Made by a program: the position numbers and the translations under genes
Shown: in pieces, positions 16,595 to 24,754 of the stretch
How positions within the stretch are numbered: position 1 is the stretch's first letter
Layout of the letters: each line of letters opens with the position of its first letter
Notes under the pieces: model-generated
What the model was told of the DNA's origin: nothing
The model's input: only the letters and a program-made list of their open reading frames with translations
The model's database searches: none
From: Leucobacter tenebrionis
GTDB lineage: Bacteria > Actinomycetota > Actinomycetes > Actinomycetales > Microbacteriaceae
Length of the DNA stretch: 64,000 bases
Assembly (NCBI RefSeq): GCF_019884725.1
Contig: NZ_CP082322.1
Location: forward strand, 682,001-746,000
Direction: 5' to 3'

Positions 16595-17280
16595 GCAGGT
16601 CCCTCCGCTCCCGACCGACCGTCGGCGTGCTCGCGCTGCAGGGCGGCGTCGCCGAGCACACTCGCACCGTCGAGGCGCTCGGGGCTCGCGCCGTCGCGGT
16701 GCGGAGAGCCGAGCATCTCGCGGGACCCGACGGACCGCGGATCGACGCCCTGATCCTGCCGGGAGGCGAGTCGGGAGCGATCGATCGCCTCGCGCGCCGG
16801 TTCGGACTCTTCGAACCGCTGCGCGACGCGGTGCACGGCACGATCCCCGTGCTCGGCACCTGTGCGGGACTCATCCTCCTCGCTGCGCGCGTCGAGGATC
16901 CAGCCCCCGGGCAGCGCTCTCTCGGAGGCCTCGACATCACCGTGCGACGCAACGCGATCGGGCCGCAACTCGCCTCCGCGGAGCAAGAGTTCGACGTCAT
17001 GGCGGCGGGCTTCACCGGCCCCGTGCGCGGGGCGCTCATCCGAGCTCCCGAGGTGGTCGGACTCGGCCCGGGTGCCCGCGCGATCGCCCGTCGCGACGGC
17101 AGGCTGCTCGGCGCGACATCGGTAGAGCCCGGCGCGGTGGTGCCTGACGCAGTCGAACCCTTGGAACCGGATCCCGATCCCGCGGCCCTGCGAAAGCTCG
17201 GCCGCGTCACCGGCGTGTCGTTCCACCCGGAGCTCAGCAATGATCCGTCCCTCCACCGCGCACTGCTCGCGCTGGTGTAG
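16591..17280 (+). CDS. pdxT: pyridoxal 5'-phosphate synthase glutaminase subunit
   Basis: This 229-residue class-I glutaminase supplies ammonia to PdxS. It shows [32 protein letters not shown], the nucleophile Cys91 in [10 protein letters not shown] and the His-Glu pair in SFHPELSND. It is slightly longer than usual because of a loop (AGPDGPR, about 44-50) and an acidic [14 protein letters not shown] segment before the catalytic His. GTG 16591 overlaps the pdxS stop (GTGA), so translation is coupled. A large palindrome ends the operon. Confidence 0.95.
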   Translation: MSRSLRSRPTVGVLALQGGVAEHTRTVEALGARAVAVRRAEHLAGPDGPRIDALILPGGESGAIDRLARRFGLFEPLRDAVHGTIPVLGTCAGLILLAARVEDPAPGQRSLGGLDITVRRNAIGPQLASAEQEFDVMAAGFTGPVRGALIRAPEVVGLGPGARAIARRDGRLLGATSVEPGAVVPDAVEPLEPDPDPAALRKLGRVTGVSFHPELSNDPSLHRALLALV

Positions 17281-17288
17281 CTGCACAG

Positions 17289-17366
17289 CGAGAGCGACGG
17301 TTGCAGCGAGACCGACTGTTCTAGGGGCTCTGTAATAGTCGGTCTCGCTGCAACCGTCACTCTCGG
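17289..17366. terminator. large palindromic element (repeat family copy 1), also terminator
   Basis: Arms 17289-17320 and 17334-17366 pair over about 30 bp with a few mismatches around an A/T-containing loop. The core motifs CAGCGAGACCGACTGTT and GTCGGTCTCGCTG recur in two elements near 62.5 and 62.8 kb. Here it separates the convergent pdxT and methyltransferase genes. Confidence 0.8.
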
Positions 17367-17383
17367 CGCCAGCAGCCCCGAGT

Positions 17384-18304
17384 TCAGGGGACGAATACGG
17401 GAGCCGCGGAGGCCAGCCGGGCCCGCATCACCTCGACCGCCTCGGGATTGTCGTCGATCAGCATGAAGCGGCGCCCCAGCCCGGCAGCCGCCTCGCCCGT
17501 CGTGCCGCTGCCCGCGAAGGGGTCGAGCACCCAGTCGCCCGGACGGGAAGAGGCCTGGATGATGCGCCGCAGCACGCCGAGCGGCTTCTGCGTCGGATAC
17601 CCGGTGCGCTCCTTGCCGGTCGGCGACACGATCGTGTGCCACCAGACATCCGTGGGCAGCTTGCCGCGGGCGGCCTTCTCCGCGGTCACGAGCCCCGGTG
17701 CCATGTAGGGCTCGCGGTCGACCGCGTCGGCGTCGAAGTAGTACCAGTCGGGGTGCTTCGCGTAGACGAGGATGTTGTCGTGCTTGGCCGGCCAGCGCCG
17801 CTTGGTGCGCGCGCCGTAGTCGTAGGCCCAGATGATCTCGTTGATGAAGCACTCGGGCCCGAAGAGCGCGTCGAGCAGCACCTTCGCGTAGTGCACCTCG
17901 CGGTAGTCGAGGTGCAGGTACAGCAGGCCGTCGGGCGAGAGCACCCGCCAGGCTTCCTCGAGCCGCGGCTCGAGGAAGTCCCAGTAGTCGCCGAAGCGGT
18001 CGTCGTAGGCGAGGGTGCGCTCGCGCGTCACCCGGTAGCCGTCGCCGCGGAAGCCGAGGCGCTCCTGCTGCGCGGGGCCAGCGGCGGGAACAGCTTCGAG
18101 GCCGGCGCCGGGGCCGGCACCGGCGCCCGCCGAGCCGTCGTCGCGGATCCGCGTGCCCCGTACTCGCTCCGCCTGCCGAGTGCGGCCCGTATTGAAGGGC
18201 GGGTCGAGGTACACGACCGCGAATGCGCTGCCCGGCAGCGCGCGGAGGATCGGCAGGTTGTCGCCCGCGGCCACGAGGTCGGGGCCGTCGGGAGTCCAGT
18301 GCAT
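17384..18304 (-). CDS. orphan DNA methyltransferase, beta class
   Basis: This 306-residue SAM-dependent DNA methyltransferase has catalytic motif IV DPPF (residues 34-37) before the SAM-binding motif FAGSGTT (263-269), with GYPTQKPLGVLRRII just before the latter; this order defines the beta class. It would methylate adenine N6 or cytosine N4; the target sequence is unknown. A Gly/Ala/Pro-rich insert (about 56-76) follows motif IV. No restriction enzyme or specificity gene is nearby. ATG 18304 lies 6 nt after TATCCT on the minus strand, a leaderless-type start. Confidence 0.85.
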   Translation of the reverse strand: MHWTPDGPDLVAAGDNLPILRALPGSAFAVVYLDPPFNTGRTRQAERVRGTRIRDDGSAGAGAGPGAGLEAVPAAGPAQQERLGFRGDGYRVTRERTLAYDDRFGDYWDFLEPRLEEAWRVLSPDGLLYLHLDYREVHYAKVLLDALFGPECFINEIIWAYDYGARTKRRWPAKHDNILVYAKHPDWYYFDADAVDREPYMAPGLVTAEKAARGKLPTDVWWHTIVSPTGKERTGYPTQKPLGVLRRIIQASSRPGDWVLDPFAGSGTTGEAAAGLGRRFMLIDDNPEAVEVMRARLASAAPVFVP

Positions 18305-18370
18305 CGGCCCAGGATATCGCGGGAATGCCGAGGAGCCGTGCTCCGGCGCGAGCGGCGGCGAGCGGCGGGC

Positions 18371-19444
18371 TCAGGGGGCGAGGATCGCCTCGAGCTCGGC
18401 GGGGTCGAGCTCCTCGATGCGGGACGGCGACCACCTCGGGTTGCGATCCTTGTCGATCACCTGCGCGCGCACGCCCTCCGCGAAGTCCGGGCGCACCGCG
18501 ATCCTGCCGAGCACGCGCAGATCGTCGGCCAGCACCTCGGCGAGACCTAGACCGAGACGGCGCGTGCGATCGATCTGCGCAAGGGTCACGGCCACTGACA
18601 CGGGGCACATGCCGCGCACCGTCTCCGCCGCCCACTCGGCCGCGATCCGCCCGTCGTCTCCCGCCGCCTCGAGCGCGCGGATCAACCGCGTCGCCGTTCC
18701 CGCAGCGTCCTCGAAGGTCGGCGGATGCTGCGTGCTGAAGACCTCCTCCGCGATCGGCCCCCACCACTCGCCCGCGGCCAGCACGGGCGAGTCGGGCGCC
18801 GGCTCGGCGAGTCGTGCGCACGCCGTCGCCGGATCCTCGCCGCCCGCCAGTGCCTCGCCCAGCGCGGCCAGCCGCTCCGACGGCACGAAGTGGTCCGCGA
18901 ACCCGAGCGCGATCGCGTCGCCCGGGCCCATCTCGCCGGCGGTCACCGCGAGCATCTCGCCCAGGCGACCGGGCGCGTGCGCCAGCAGCAGATGACCGCC
19001 GACGTCGGGAACGATCCCGATGCGCACCTCGGGCATCGCGAGCCTGCTGCGCTCCGTGACCACGCGGTGCTTCGCGTGCCCGGCGAGACCGATTCCGCCG
19101 CCCATCGTGATGCCGTCCATGACGCCGACCACGGGCACTCGAGACTCCGCCAGCGCCAGATCGAGCCGGTACTCGGTCGAGAGGATCAGCAGCGAGTCGC
19201 CGCTCGAGATCTCCTTGATGTCGCCGCCGCCGCAGAAGCCCCGCTCGCCCGCCCCGTCGAGCAGGATCGTGGAGGACCCGTCGCTCTGAGCGACCTCGAG
19301 CGCTCGGCCGATCAACTCGAACATCTCGAGGGTGAGCGCGTTGATCGCGCGCGGCCGGTTGAGCGTGATGCGGGTGATCGATCCCTCCCGGCGTGCGATC
19401 ACGAGCGGTTCGGCGTGGGCGGGCGTCGATGCGTCGGTGCTCAT
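18371..19444 (-). CDS. 3-hydroxyisobutyryl-CoA hydrolase (crotonase fold)
   Basis: This 357-residue crotonase-superfamily enzyme matches the HIBCH branch, which hydrolyses 3-hydroxyisobutyryl-CoA in valine breakdown. The oxyanion segment GERGFCGGGDIKEI and the block ITMGGGIGLAGHAKHRVVTERSRLAMPEVRIGIVPDVGGHLLL are diagnostic, and the C-terminal half (VTLAQIDRTRRLGLGLAEVLADDLRV, DFAEGVRAQVIDKDRNPRWSP) distinguishes it from plain enoyl-CoA hydratases. ATG 19444 is 6 nt after TAGCGT, a leaderless-type start. No other valine-degradation gene is adjacent. Confidence 0.88.
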   Translation of the reverse strand: MSTDASTPAHAEPLVIARREGSITRITLNRPRAINALTLEMFELIGRALEVAQSDGSSTILLDGAGERGFCGGGDIKEISSGDSLLILSTEYRLDLALAESRVPVVGVMDGITMGGGIGLAGHAKHRVVTERSRLAMPEVRIGIVPDVGGHLLLAHAPGRLGEMLAVTAGEMGPGDAIALGFADHFVPSERLAALGEALAGGEDPATACARLAEPAPDSPVLAAGEWWGPIAEEVFSTQHPPTFEDAAGTATRLIRALEAAGDDGRIAAEWAAETVRGMCPVSVAVTLAQIDRTRRLGLGLAEVLADDLRVLGRIAVRPDFAEGVRAQVIDKDRNPRWSPSRIEELDPAELEAILAP

Positions 19445-19533
19445 GCCAGCACGCTAGCAGGCCCGGGCACCGAACGGCGCGGCGACGCCACGGCGTCACC
19501 CCGCAGCGACGCCACGGGCCAGGGGCTGCTGCG

Positions 19534-20901
19534 CTACGGAGTCGGCCGGCGCGCGTCGTAGCTCTGGAAGCCGCGCGCCGTGCGCAGCAGCACGAGCATG
19601 ATGCCGCAGATGAGCAGGCCTCCGACGATCGGCGAGGCCCACAGCGCGAACAGGGTCGCCAGGCCGCCCGCCACGAGGTCGCCGACGCGAGGACCTCCCG
19701 CCACGACCACGTAGAAGAGGCCCTGCATGCGTCCCCGCACGTCATCCGGGGCCGCCGCCTGCAGGATCGTGGTGCGGAACACCGCGCTCACGTTGTCGGC
19801 CGCCCCGGCCCCCGCGAGCGCGATTCCTGCGAGGGCGATCGCGACGATGTTCGCGGGGATGAACGCGTCATCGTCTCCCGCGACCCCGGCCACGAGACGC
19901 TCGTCGACGCCGAGCGACGCCGCGAGCAGCACCGCCCCGAACAGGGCCGTGCAGATCCCGTACCCAGCCACCGCGAGCGTCACCGCTCGCCCCTGCCTGC
20001 GCACGCCTCCCAGCGGACCCGAGACGAGACCGCTCAGCAGCGCGCCCACAGCGAACGACGCGGTGAGGATGCCGACGGTGACCGGGCCTCCCCCGAGCAC
20101 GATCGCGCCGGCGGCGGGGAACACCACGCGCGGCTGCCCCAGGATCATCGCGATCAGATCCCATACGAAGGTCGCGCGCACGTTCGGGGCGCGGCGCAGG
20201 AACCGCATGCTGTCCACCACCGAGCCGAAGCCGATCCCCCGTTTGGCCCCGTCCGGGGCGATGGGCGGCAGGCTCATGATCCCGAGGAACGCGCCGGTGA
20301 ACAGCACGACGTCGACCAGATAGGTCCAGGCGAAACCGACGGTCGCCACCAGCACGCCGGCGATCGCGGGGCCGACCGTCACCGCGAGCCCCATCGTGAT
20401 GCCGCTGAGCGCCGCGGCTGCGGGCAGCAGCTGGGTGGGGAGCAGGCGGGGCAGGATCGCCCCCTGCGCCGCACCCTTGATCGTCGCCGAGGCGGCGTTC
20501 ACCGCGGCGAGCGCGTAGTAGGGCCAGGTGGTCTCGACACCGAGGAAGGCGATGAGCGCGAGTGTGCCGGTGCTGCACCAGGCTACGATCGCGGTGACGA
20601 GGGCGACCGTGCGCCGGTCGAATGCGTCCGCGAGCGCGCCGCCCACGAAACCGGCCAGGATCATCGGCCCGAGCGCCCACAGCGCCACGAACGACACCGC
20701 GAGGGTCGAGTGCGTGATCTCGTAGATGTGGAGGCTCACCGCGACGACCGTGACCTGCGCGCCGATCTGCGCGACCGAGGTGCCCGTCCAGAGCTTCGCG
20801 AAGGCGGGGCTCGCGGTGAGCGGGGTGGTATCGACGAGCAGACCGCGCAGGCCGCGACGCCCGCCCCGCTGTTCGTCGGGGTCGGCGGGCGCTTCGTTCA
20901 C
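19534..20901 (-). CDS. MFS exporter (EntS/MFS_3-like)
   Basis: This 455-residue, 12-helix major facilitator has the shape of the EntS/MFS_3 group: cytoplasmic N-terminus, LWTGTSVAQIGAQVTVVAVSLHIYEITHS in the first helices, and FVGGALADAFDRRTVAL as the inter-helix loop that replaces the classic motif A. Such proteins export siderophores, macrolides or other small molecules; the substrate here is unknown. GTG 20901 lies 6 nt after TAGGCT on the minus strand, suggesting a leaderless message. It is divergent from the DUF3097 gene across a repeat-bearing region. Confidence 0.82.
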   Translation of the reverse strand: MNEAPADPDEQRGGRRGLRGLLVDTTPLTASPAFAKLWTGTSVAQIGAQVTVVAVSLHIYEITHSTLAVSFVALWALGPMILAGFVGGALADAFDRRTVALVTAIVAWCSTGTLALIAFLGVETTWPYYALAAVNAASATIKGAAQGAILPRLLPTQLLPAAAALSGITMGLAVTVGPAIAGVLVATVGFAWTYLVDVVLFTGAFLGIMSLPPIAPDGAKRGIGFGSVVDSMRFLRRAPNVRATFVWDLIAMILGQPRVVFPAAGAIVLGGGPVTVGILTASFAVGALLSGLVSGPLGGVRRQGRAVTLAVAGYGICTALFGAVLLAASLGVDERLVAGVAGDDDAFIPANIVAIALAGIALAGAGAADNVSAVFRTTILQAAAPDDVRGRMQGLFYVVVAGGPRVGDLVAGGLATLFALWASPIVGGLLICGIMLVLLRTARGFQSYDARRPTP

Positions 20902-20928
20902 CGCATCAGCCTATCTCCCCCGCTCGGC

Positions 20929-20992
20929 GCTTCAACTCCTGCGGCCTCCCCTTCCCCCTCCCCTAACGCGGCTTCAACTCCTGCGGCCTCCC
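20929..20992. repeat. tandem 42-bp repeat between divergent genes
   Basis: A 22-bp unit starting GCTTCAACTCCTGCGGCC occurs at 20929-20950 and 20971-20992, separated by similar pyrimidine-rich, C-heavy tracts that end CTAAC. The pyrimidine strand is strikingly biased over about 90 bp. Confidence 0.8.
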
Positions 20993-21007
20993 TCCCCTCC
21001 CTTTCCT

Positions 21008-21069
21008 AACGCGGAGTCCCGAATTGCTGGTTCCTGCAGCGTCGAAGCCGCAGTTCGGCACTCCGCGTT
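21008..21069. repeat. palindromic element upstream of DUF3097
   Basis: AACGCGGAGT (21008-21017) pairs with ACTCCGCGTT (21060-21069), and an inner CCGAA/TTCGG pair extends the stem. It sits in a divergent promoter region rather than between convergent genes, so it is not an obvious terminator. Confidence 0.7.
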
Positions 21070-21112
21070 CGGAAGGCGAGAGGGCGGCACGGAGCGGGTA
21101 GGCTCGGATTCC

Positions 21113-21949
21113 GTGTTCGACCCGCGCTACGACGACGACCCCCTCGCCCGCATGAAGCCCCGCCGCGGCCCCGTGCAGCGGCGGGAGGTTCCGCTCGCGC
21201 GCGGGCTCGTGGTGGAGCACAGCGAGACGGAATGGTGCGGCGCCGTGGTCGGTGCCCGAGAGGGGCTCGTGCAGCTCGAGGATTTCGGCGGCAAGGTGCG
21301 CGCCTTCCCGCTGAGCGACGGCTTCCTCATCGACGGCGAGCCCGTGCGCCTCGTGCCGCCCAAGCGCAAGCCCGCCGGGCGTCAGCGCACGGCCTCCGGA
21401 TCGTTCGCCGCGCCGCAGCAGCGGGCGCGAGTCGCGATGCCGAGCCGCATCTTCGTCGAGGGCAAGCACGACGCCGAGCTCGTCGAGCAGGTGTGGGGCG
21501 ACGACCTGCGGGTCGAGGGTGTCGTGGTCGAGCTGCTGCAGGGCGCGGACAACCTCGAACAGGTGCTGGCGGAGTTCGGGCCGGGCCGGGAGCGGCGCGC
21601 CGGCGTGCTGCTCGATCACCTGGTGCGAGGCAGCAAGGAGACGCGGATCGCGGAGTCGATCGCGAAGGGGCCGCACGGCGCGCACGTGCTCATCGTCGGC
21701 CACCCGTTCGTCGACATCTGGCAGGCGGTGAAGCCGGCGAGGATGGGGCTCGAGGCGTGGCCGGAGATCCCGCGGTCCATCGAGTGGAAGCGCGGCATCT
21801 GCCGGGCGCTCGGCTGGCCCTCGGAGGAGCCCGCCGACATCGCCGACGCATGGTCGCGCATCCGCGGGCGCGTGCGCGACTTCCGGGATCTCGAGCCCGA
21901 GCTGGTCGGCCGGGTCGAGCACCTGATCGACTTCGTCACCGTGGGCTGA
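21113..21949 (+). CDS. DUF3097 family protein
   Basis: This 278-residue conserved actinobacterial protein of unknown function has an N-terminal beta-rich part (residues 1-90: LARGLVVEHSETEWCGAVVGAREGLVQLEDFGGKVRAF) and a C-terminal part opening MPSRIFVEGKHDAELVEQVWGDDLRVEGVVVELLQGADN. The IFVEGKHDAELVEQVWGDDLR block resembles a Toprim-like fold (Glu in FVEGKHD, then later acidic residues), seen by eye only. GTG 21113 lies 8 nt after TAGGCT, so the leader is very short or absent. It is probably single-gene. Confidence 0.85.
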   Translation: MFDPRYDDDPLARMKPRRGPVQRREVPLARGLVVEHSETEWCGAVVGAREGLVQLEDFGGKVRAFPLSDGFLIDGEPVRLVPPKRKPAGRQRTASGSFAAPQQRARVAMPSRIFVEGKHDAELVEQVWGDDLRVEGVVVELLQGADNLEQVLAEFGPGRERRAGVLLDHLVRGSKETRIAESIAKGPHGAHVLIVGHPFVDIWQAVKPARMGLEAWPEIPRSIEWKRGICRALGWPSEEPADIADAWSRIRGRVRDFRDLEPELVGRVEHLIDFVTVG

Positions 21950-22002
21950 GCGGATCTATCGGAGTATCCTGAGGAGGTCGCTAGTCGCTTCGAGGAGACG
22001 CC

Positions 22003-22890
22003 ATGCCGAAGCCCGTGTTCCTGATGATGCCGGAGTGGCAGGGTTCTGCCTCGTCGCGGGCCATGCAGATCGCCGAGGGCGCCGAGGTATTGCGCGAGGA
22101 CCTGCCCGCGAGCGCTACCCGAGAGGTGCCGGTGCCGCTCGAGGCCGGTGATGCCATGGGCACTCCCGTGGCCCGGCTGAGCAGCCTGTTGCAGGCGCGC
22201 GATGCCGCGCTTCGGGCGATCTCCGAGGCAGGAGATGCGCCTGCCGTGATTCTGGGCGGCGACTGCGCGTCTTCGCTGCCGGGGCTCGAGGCCGCGGTGC
22301 GGGCGCACGGCGCGGATCGCCTGGCCGTGCTGTGGTTCGACGCGCACCCGGATCTGCAGCACCCGAGCACCTCGCCGTCCGGTGCCGCATCGGGCATGAC
22401 CCTGCGTCATGCTCTCGGCGAGGGGTCTCCCGACCTCGCCTCCGCGACGCCCATCGACGCGGGCCTGCTGACCCTCGTCGGCGCGCGGGCGATCGACCCC
22501 GAGGAGGATGTGGAGATCGAGCGCCGAGGAGTGCACGTGCTCGACCCGGTGTCGATCGCCGGAGTGACGGATCCCGAGCAGCACCCGGATCCCGACGCGC
22601 TCGCCACCGCCGTGTCGGATCGCCTCGCAGCTTCGGACGCGGCGGCCGTGTACGTGCACGTCGATCTCGATGTGCTCGACCCCGCCGAGTTCTCGGCCGT
22701 GCACGACGCCGTGCCGTTCGGGATCACCGTGGCGCAGCTGACCGCCGCGATCCGGGCTGCCGTGACGACGCTGCCCCTCGCGGGCGCGGCCGTCTGCGAG
22801 TTCGCGCCGTCGAGCGCGACGGCCGCCGCGGAGGATCTGCCCACCGTGCTGCGCGTGCTCGCGGCCCTCACCTCCGGGGCGCGCCGGTGA
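22003..22890 (+). CDS. arginase/ureohydrolase-fold protein with altered metal ligand
   Basis: This 295-residue ureohydrolase-fold protein shows LGGDCASS, WFDAHPDLQHP and VHVDLDVLDPAEF, the three blocks that bind the two Mn ions in arginase and agmatinase. In the first block the usual histidine of GGDHS is a cysteine. The other ligands (Asp-x-His-x-Asp and Asp-x-Asp) are present. Function could be arginase, agmatinase, formiminoglutamase or guanidine-related hydrolase, none of which I can decide. ATG 22003 has GAGGAG 6 nt upstream. The stop overlaps the next gene (GTGA), so the two are coupled. Confidence 0.8.
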   Translation: MPKPVFLMMPEWQGSASSRAMQIAEGAEVLREDLPASATREVPVPLEAGDAMGTPVARLSSLLQARDAALRAISEAGDAPAVILGGDCASSLPGLEAAVRAHGADRLAVLWFDAHPDLQHPSTSPSGAASGMTLRHALGEGSPDLASATPIDAGLLTLVGARAIDPEEDVEIERRGVHVLDPVSIAGVTDPEQHPDPDALATAVSDRLAASDAAAVYVHVDLDVLDPAEFSAVHDAVPFGITVAQLTAAIRAAVTTLPLAGAAVCEFAPSSATAAAEDLPTVLRVLAALTSGARR

Positions 22891-23312
22891 GCCGCGATCC
22901 GCGGGACGCTCGGCTCACTCCCGAACCGCCCGTCGCCCCGGATGATCCGCGCCCCTGGCCCCTCGCGCGCCTCGGTTACCTCTACGCGACCGCGGTGGGG
23001 TTCGTGTGGGGGTGCATCTGGAGCACGGGGCGGATCGAGCGGCGCCAGGGGCTCTGGGTCTTCCGCGGCATGCCGAAGTGGACGTTCGGCCGGGGCGGCA
23101 GCTGCGTCGGTTCCTGCTATCTCACCGACCGCAACGCCGGCCGCGCGGTGCTGCGTCATGAGCGGGTGCACCGGGAGCAGTGGCGGCGGTACGGTCTGGC
23201 GATGCCGCTGCTCTACCTGCTCGCGGGCCGCGACCCGCTGCGCAACCGCTTCGAGATCGAGGCCGGGCTCGAAGACGGCGGCTACGTCAAGAAGCCCTCG
23301 TCGCCTCGCTGA
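22887..23312 (+). CDS. small HExxH-motif protein
   Basis: This 141-residue protein is of a conserved actinobacterial type with no known role. It has a hydrophobic stretch at about residues 32-46 (LYATAVGFVWGCIWS), then HERVH (91-95), a zinc-protease-like HExxH motif, and downstream acidic residues in NRFEIEAG (Glu123, Glu125) that could be a third metal ligand. Three cysteines (43, 73 and 77) are present. Some databases may label relatives as Fe-S oxidoreductases, for which I see no motif. GTG 22887 overlaps the arginase-fold gene stop by 4 bp. Confidence 0.7.
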   Translation: MSRDPRDARLTPEPPVAPDDPRPWPLARLGYLYATAVGFVWGCIWSTGRIERRQGLWVFRGMPKWTFGRGGSCVGSCYLTDRNAGRAVLRHERVHREQWRRYGLAMPLLYLLAGRDPLRNRFEIEAGLEDGGYVKKPSSPR

Positions 23313-23476
23313 CCGGCGTACCCCTCGAGCCGAATGGGTGCCGTGTACTTCGCTCACACTCGAGCGATTGCGAGCAATCCGGGCGAGATATCCACATCTT
23401 GCGGATCTGAGCGCTGCTCCTCCGCTCAGGCTGGCATCATCAGTGTCACATCGAGCAGAATGGAGGTGTGATCGAG

Positions 23477-23791
23477 ATGACAGAACCCCAGGTGTGGACG
23501 CTCATCGGAGTGTTCGCCGCCGCCCTCATCGGCATGGTCACATTCACGACCCAGGTGATGTGGCGGGCGATCACCTCGCAGTTCGTCTCGTTCAGAGCGG
23601 AGATGCGGGCCGAGTTCGCCACCTCGCGGGCAGAGACCTCGGCCCAGATCTCGGAGTTACGAGCCGAGACTTCCGCACAGATCTCAGAGCTGCGAGCCGA
23701 GACCTCCGCGCGGATCTCAGAACTGCGCCTGCAGATCAGCGACCTCGACGGCGATGTCCAGGCCATCGCGCGCCGGGTCTTCCCGGAGTGA
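23477..23791 (+). CDS. membrane-anchored coiled-coil protein with 11-residue repeats
   Basis: This 104-residue protein has one transmembrane helix (about residues 8-30: TLIGVFAAALIGMVTFTTQVM) followed by a long coiled coil. Residues about 52-84 contain three nearly identical 11-residue repeats (AETSAQISELR). ATG 23477 is preferred because GGAGG is 10 nt upstream; a GTG at 23468 is only 1 nt from it. Similar short proteins occur across bacteria with no assigned function. It is transcribed alone. Confidence 0.65.
   Translation: MTEPQVWTLIGVFAAALIGMVTFTTQVMWRAITSQFVSFRAEMRAEFATSRAETSAQISELRAETSAQISELRAETSARISELRLQISDLDGDVQAIARRVFPE
23630..23728 (+). repeat. three tandem 33-bp repeats inside the coiled-coil gene
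   Basis: Units begin at 23630, 23663 and 23696. Each encodes the same 11 residues, with mostly synonymous differences, so the copies are diverging under protein-level selection. Confidence 0.85.
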
Positions 23792-23821
23792 GCGGACGCT
23801 GAGATCTCGTACACTGGCGGG

Positions 23822-24745
23822 ATGAGCAGCGCAGCCGCATCCCCAACCGACGACGAGTTCCGGTTCCTCAGCGGAGACGCCGCACGCGTCGGCCGCACGG
23901 GCCCGTTGCCGCGGGTGGAGCGCGTGGCGGCGGAGGTCGGCGAGGGCCGGCGCATCAGCGGTCTGCGCTTCGACGCCCCCGCCGATCCCGCCCTCGTGCT
24001 GCTGCACGGCGCAGGTCTCAACGCGCACAGCTTCGATCCCACGCTGCTCTCCCTCGGCCTGCCCGCCCTCGCGCTCGACCTGCCGGGGCACGGGCGCAGC
24101 GACTGGCGAGCCGACGCCGACTATCGCCCCGACCGTCTCGCGAGCGACGTCTCGGCGGCCATCGAGCAGTTCGCGCCGACGCCCGTGACCCTCCTGGGAC
24201 ACTCGCTCGGGGGCCTCACCGCCGCCCTCGTGGCCGCGGCACGCCCCGAACTGGTTCGGCACCTCGTCGTGGTCGACATCACCCCCGGCATCGCACCGGG
24301 CGGCAACGCGGGGTCGGTCGCCGAGTTCATCACGGGTCAGCGCGACTACGGCTCGGTCGAAGAGATCGTCGACCGAGCCGTCCAATTTGGCATCGGCTCC
24401 GATCGCACCGCTCTCAGCCGCGGCGTCGCTCTCAACACCCGCCGACGCCCCGACGGCCGACTCGAGTGGACGCACCACCTGGCCCATCTCGACGCGCTGC
24501 CCGGATCGGGATCCGACGATCCCCGCCCCTACGCGCCCATCTGGGGCGCCCTGCGGTCGCTCGACCTGCCGATCACCCTCGTGCGCGCGGAGCGCGGGAT
24601 CCTGAACGAAGAACTCGTCGACGAGTGGCGGGATCGCCTGCCTGCGGCCGAGATCATCGCGCTCCCCGGCCCGCACAACCTGCACGAGGCCGAACCTGTC
24701 CTGCTCGCGTCCACGGTGCGCGGCATCGTTGAACGCGGCCTCTAG
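23822..24745 (+). CDS. alpha/beta-hydrolase
   Basis: This 307-residue alpha/beta-hydrolase has the oxyanion LLHGAG (60-65), the nucleophile elbow GHSLGG with Ser128, an acid residue region near VDITPG, and a final His in GPHNLHEAEP. The substrate is unknown; esterase or C-C hydrolase activity is possible. ATG 23822 lies 6 nt after TACACT (23810-23815) and has no Shine-Dalgarno site, so it is probably leaderless. Only 9 bp separate it from the phosphatase gene downstream. Confidence 0.83.
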   Translation: MSSAAASPTDDEFRFLSGDAARVGRTGPLPRVERVAAEVGEGRRISGLRFDAPADPALVLLHGAGLNAHSFDPTLLSLGLPALALDLPGHGRSDWRADADYRPDRLASDVSAAIEQFAPTPVTLLGHSLGGLTAALVAAARPELVRHLVVVDITPGIAPGGNAGSVAEFITGQRDYGSVEEIVDRAVQFGIGSDRTALSRGVALNTRRRPDGRLEWTHHLAHLDALPGSGSDDPRPYAPIWGALRSLDLPITLVRAERGILNEELVDEWRDRLPAAEIIALPGPHNLHEAEPVLLASTVRGIVERGL

Positions 24746-24748
24746 GAT
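24743..24748 (+). promoter_or_regulatory. -10 hexamer overlapping a stop codon
   Basis: TAGGAT begins with the TAG stop of the hydrolase gene and lies 6 nt before the GTG of the phosphatase gene. It fits the leaderless promoter pattern of this window. Confidence 0.5.
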
Positions 24749-24754
24749 GGCATC

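Noticed and set aside
23630-23728. Possible CRISPR-like repeats
   Set aside because: Units are contiguous with no spacers and are in frame within a coiled-coil gene.
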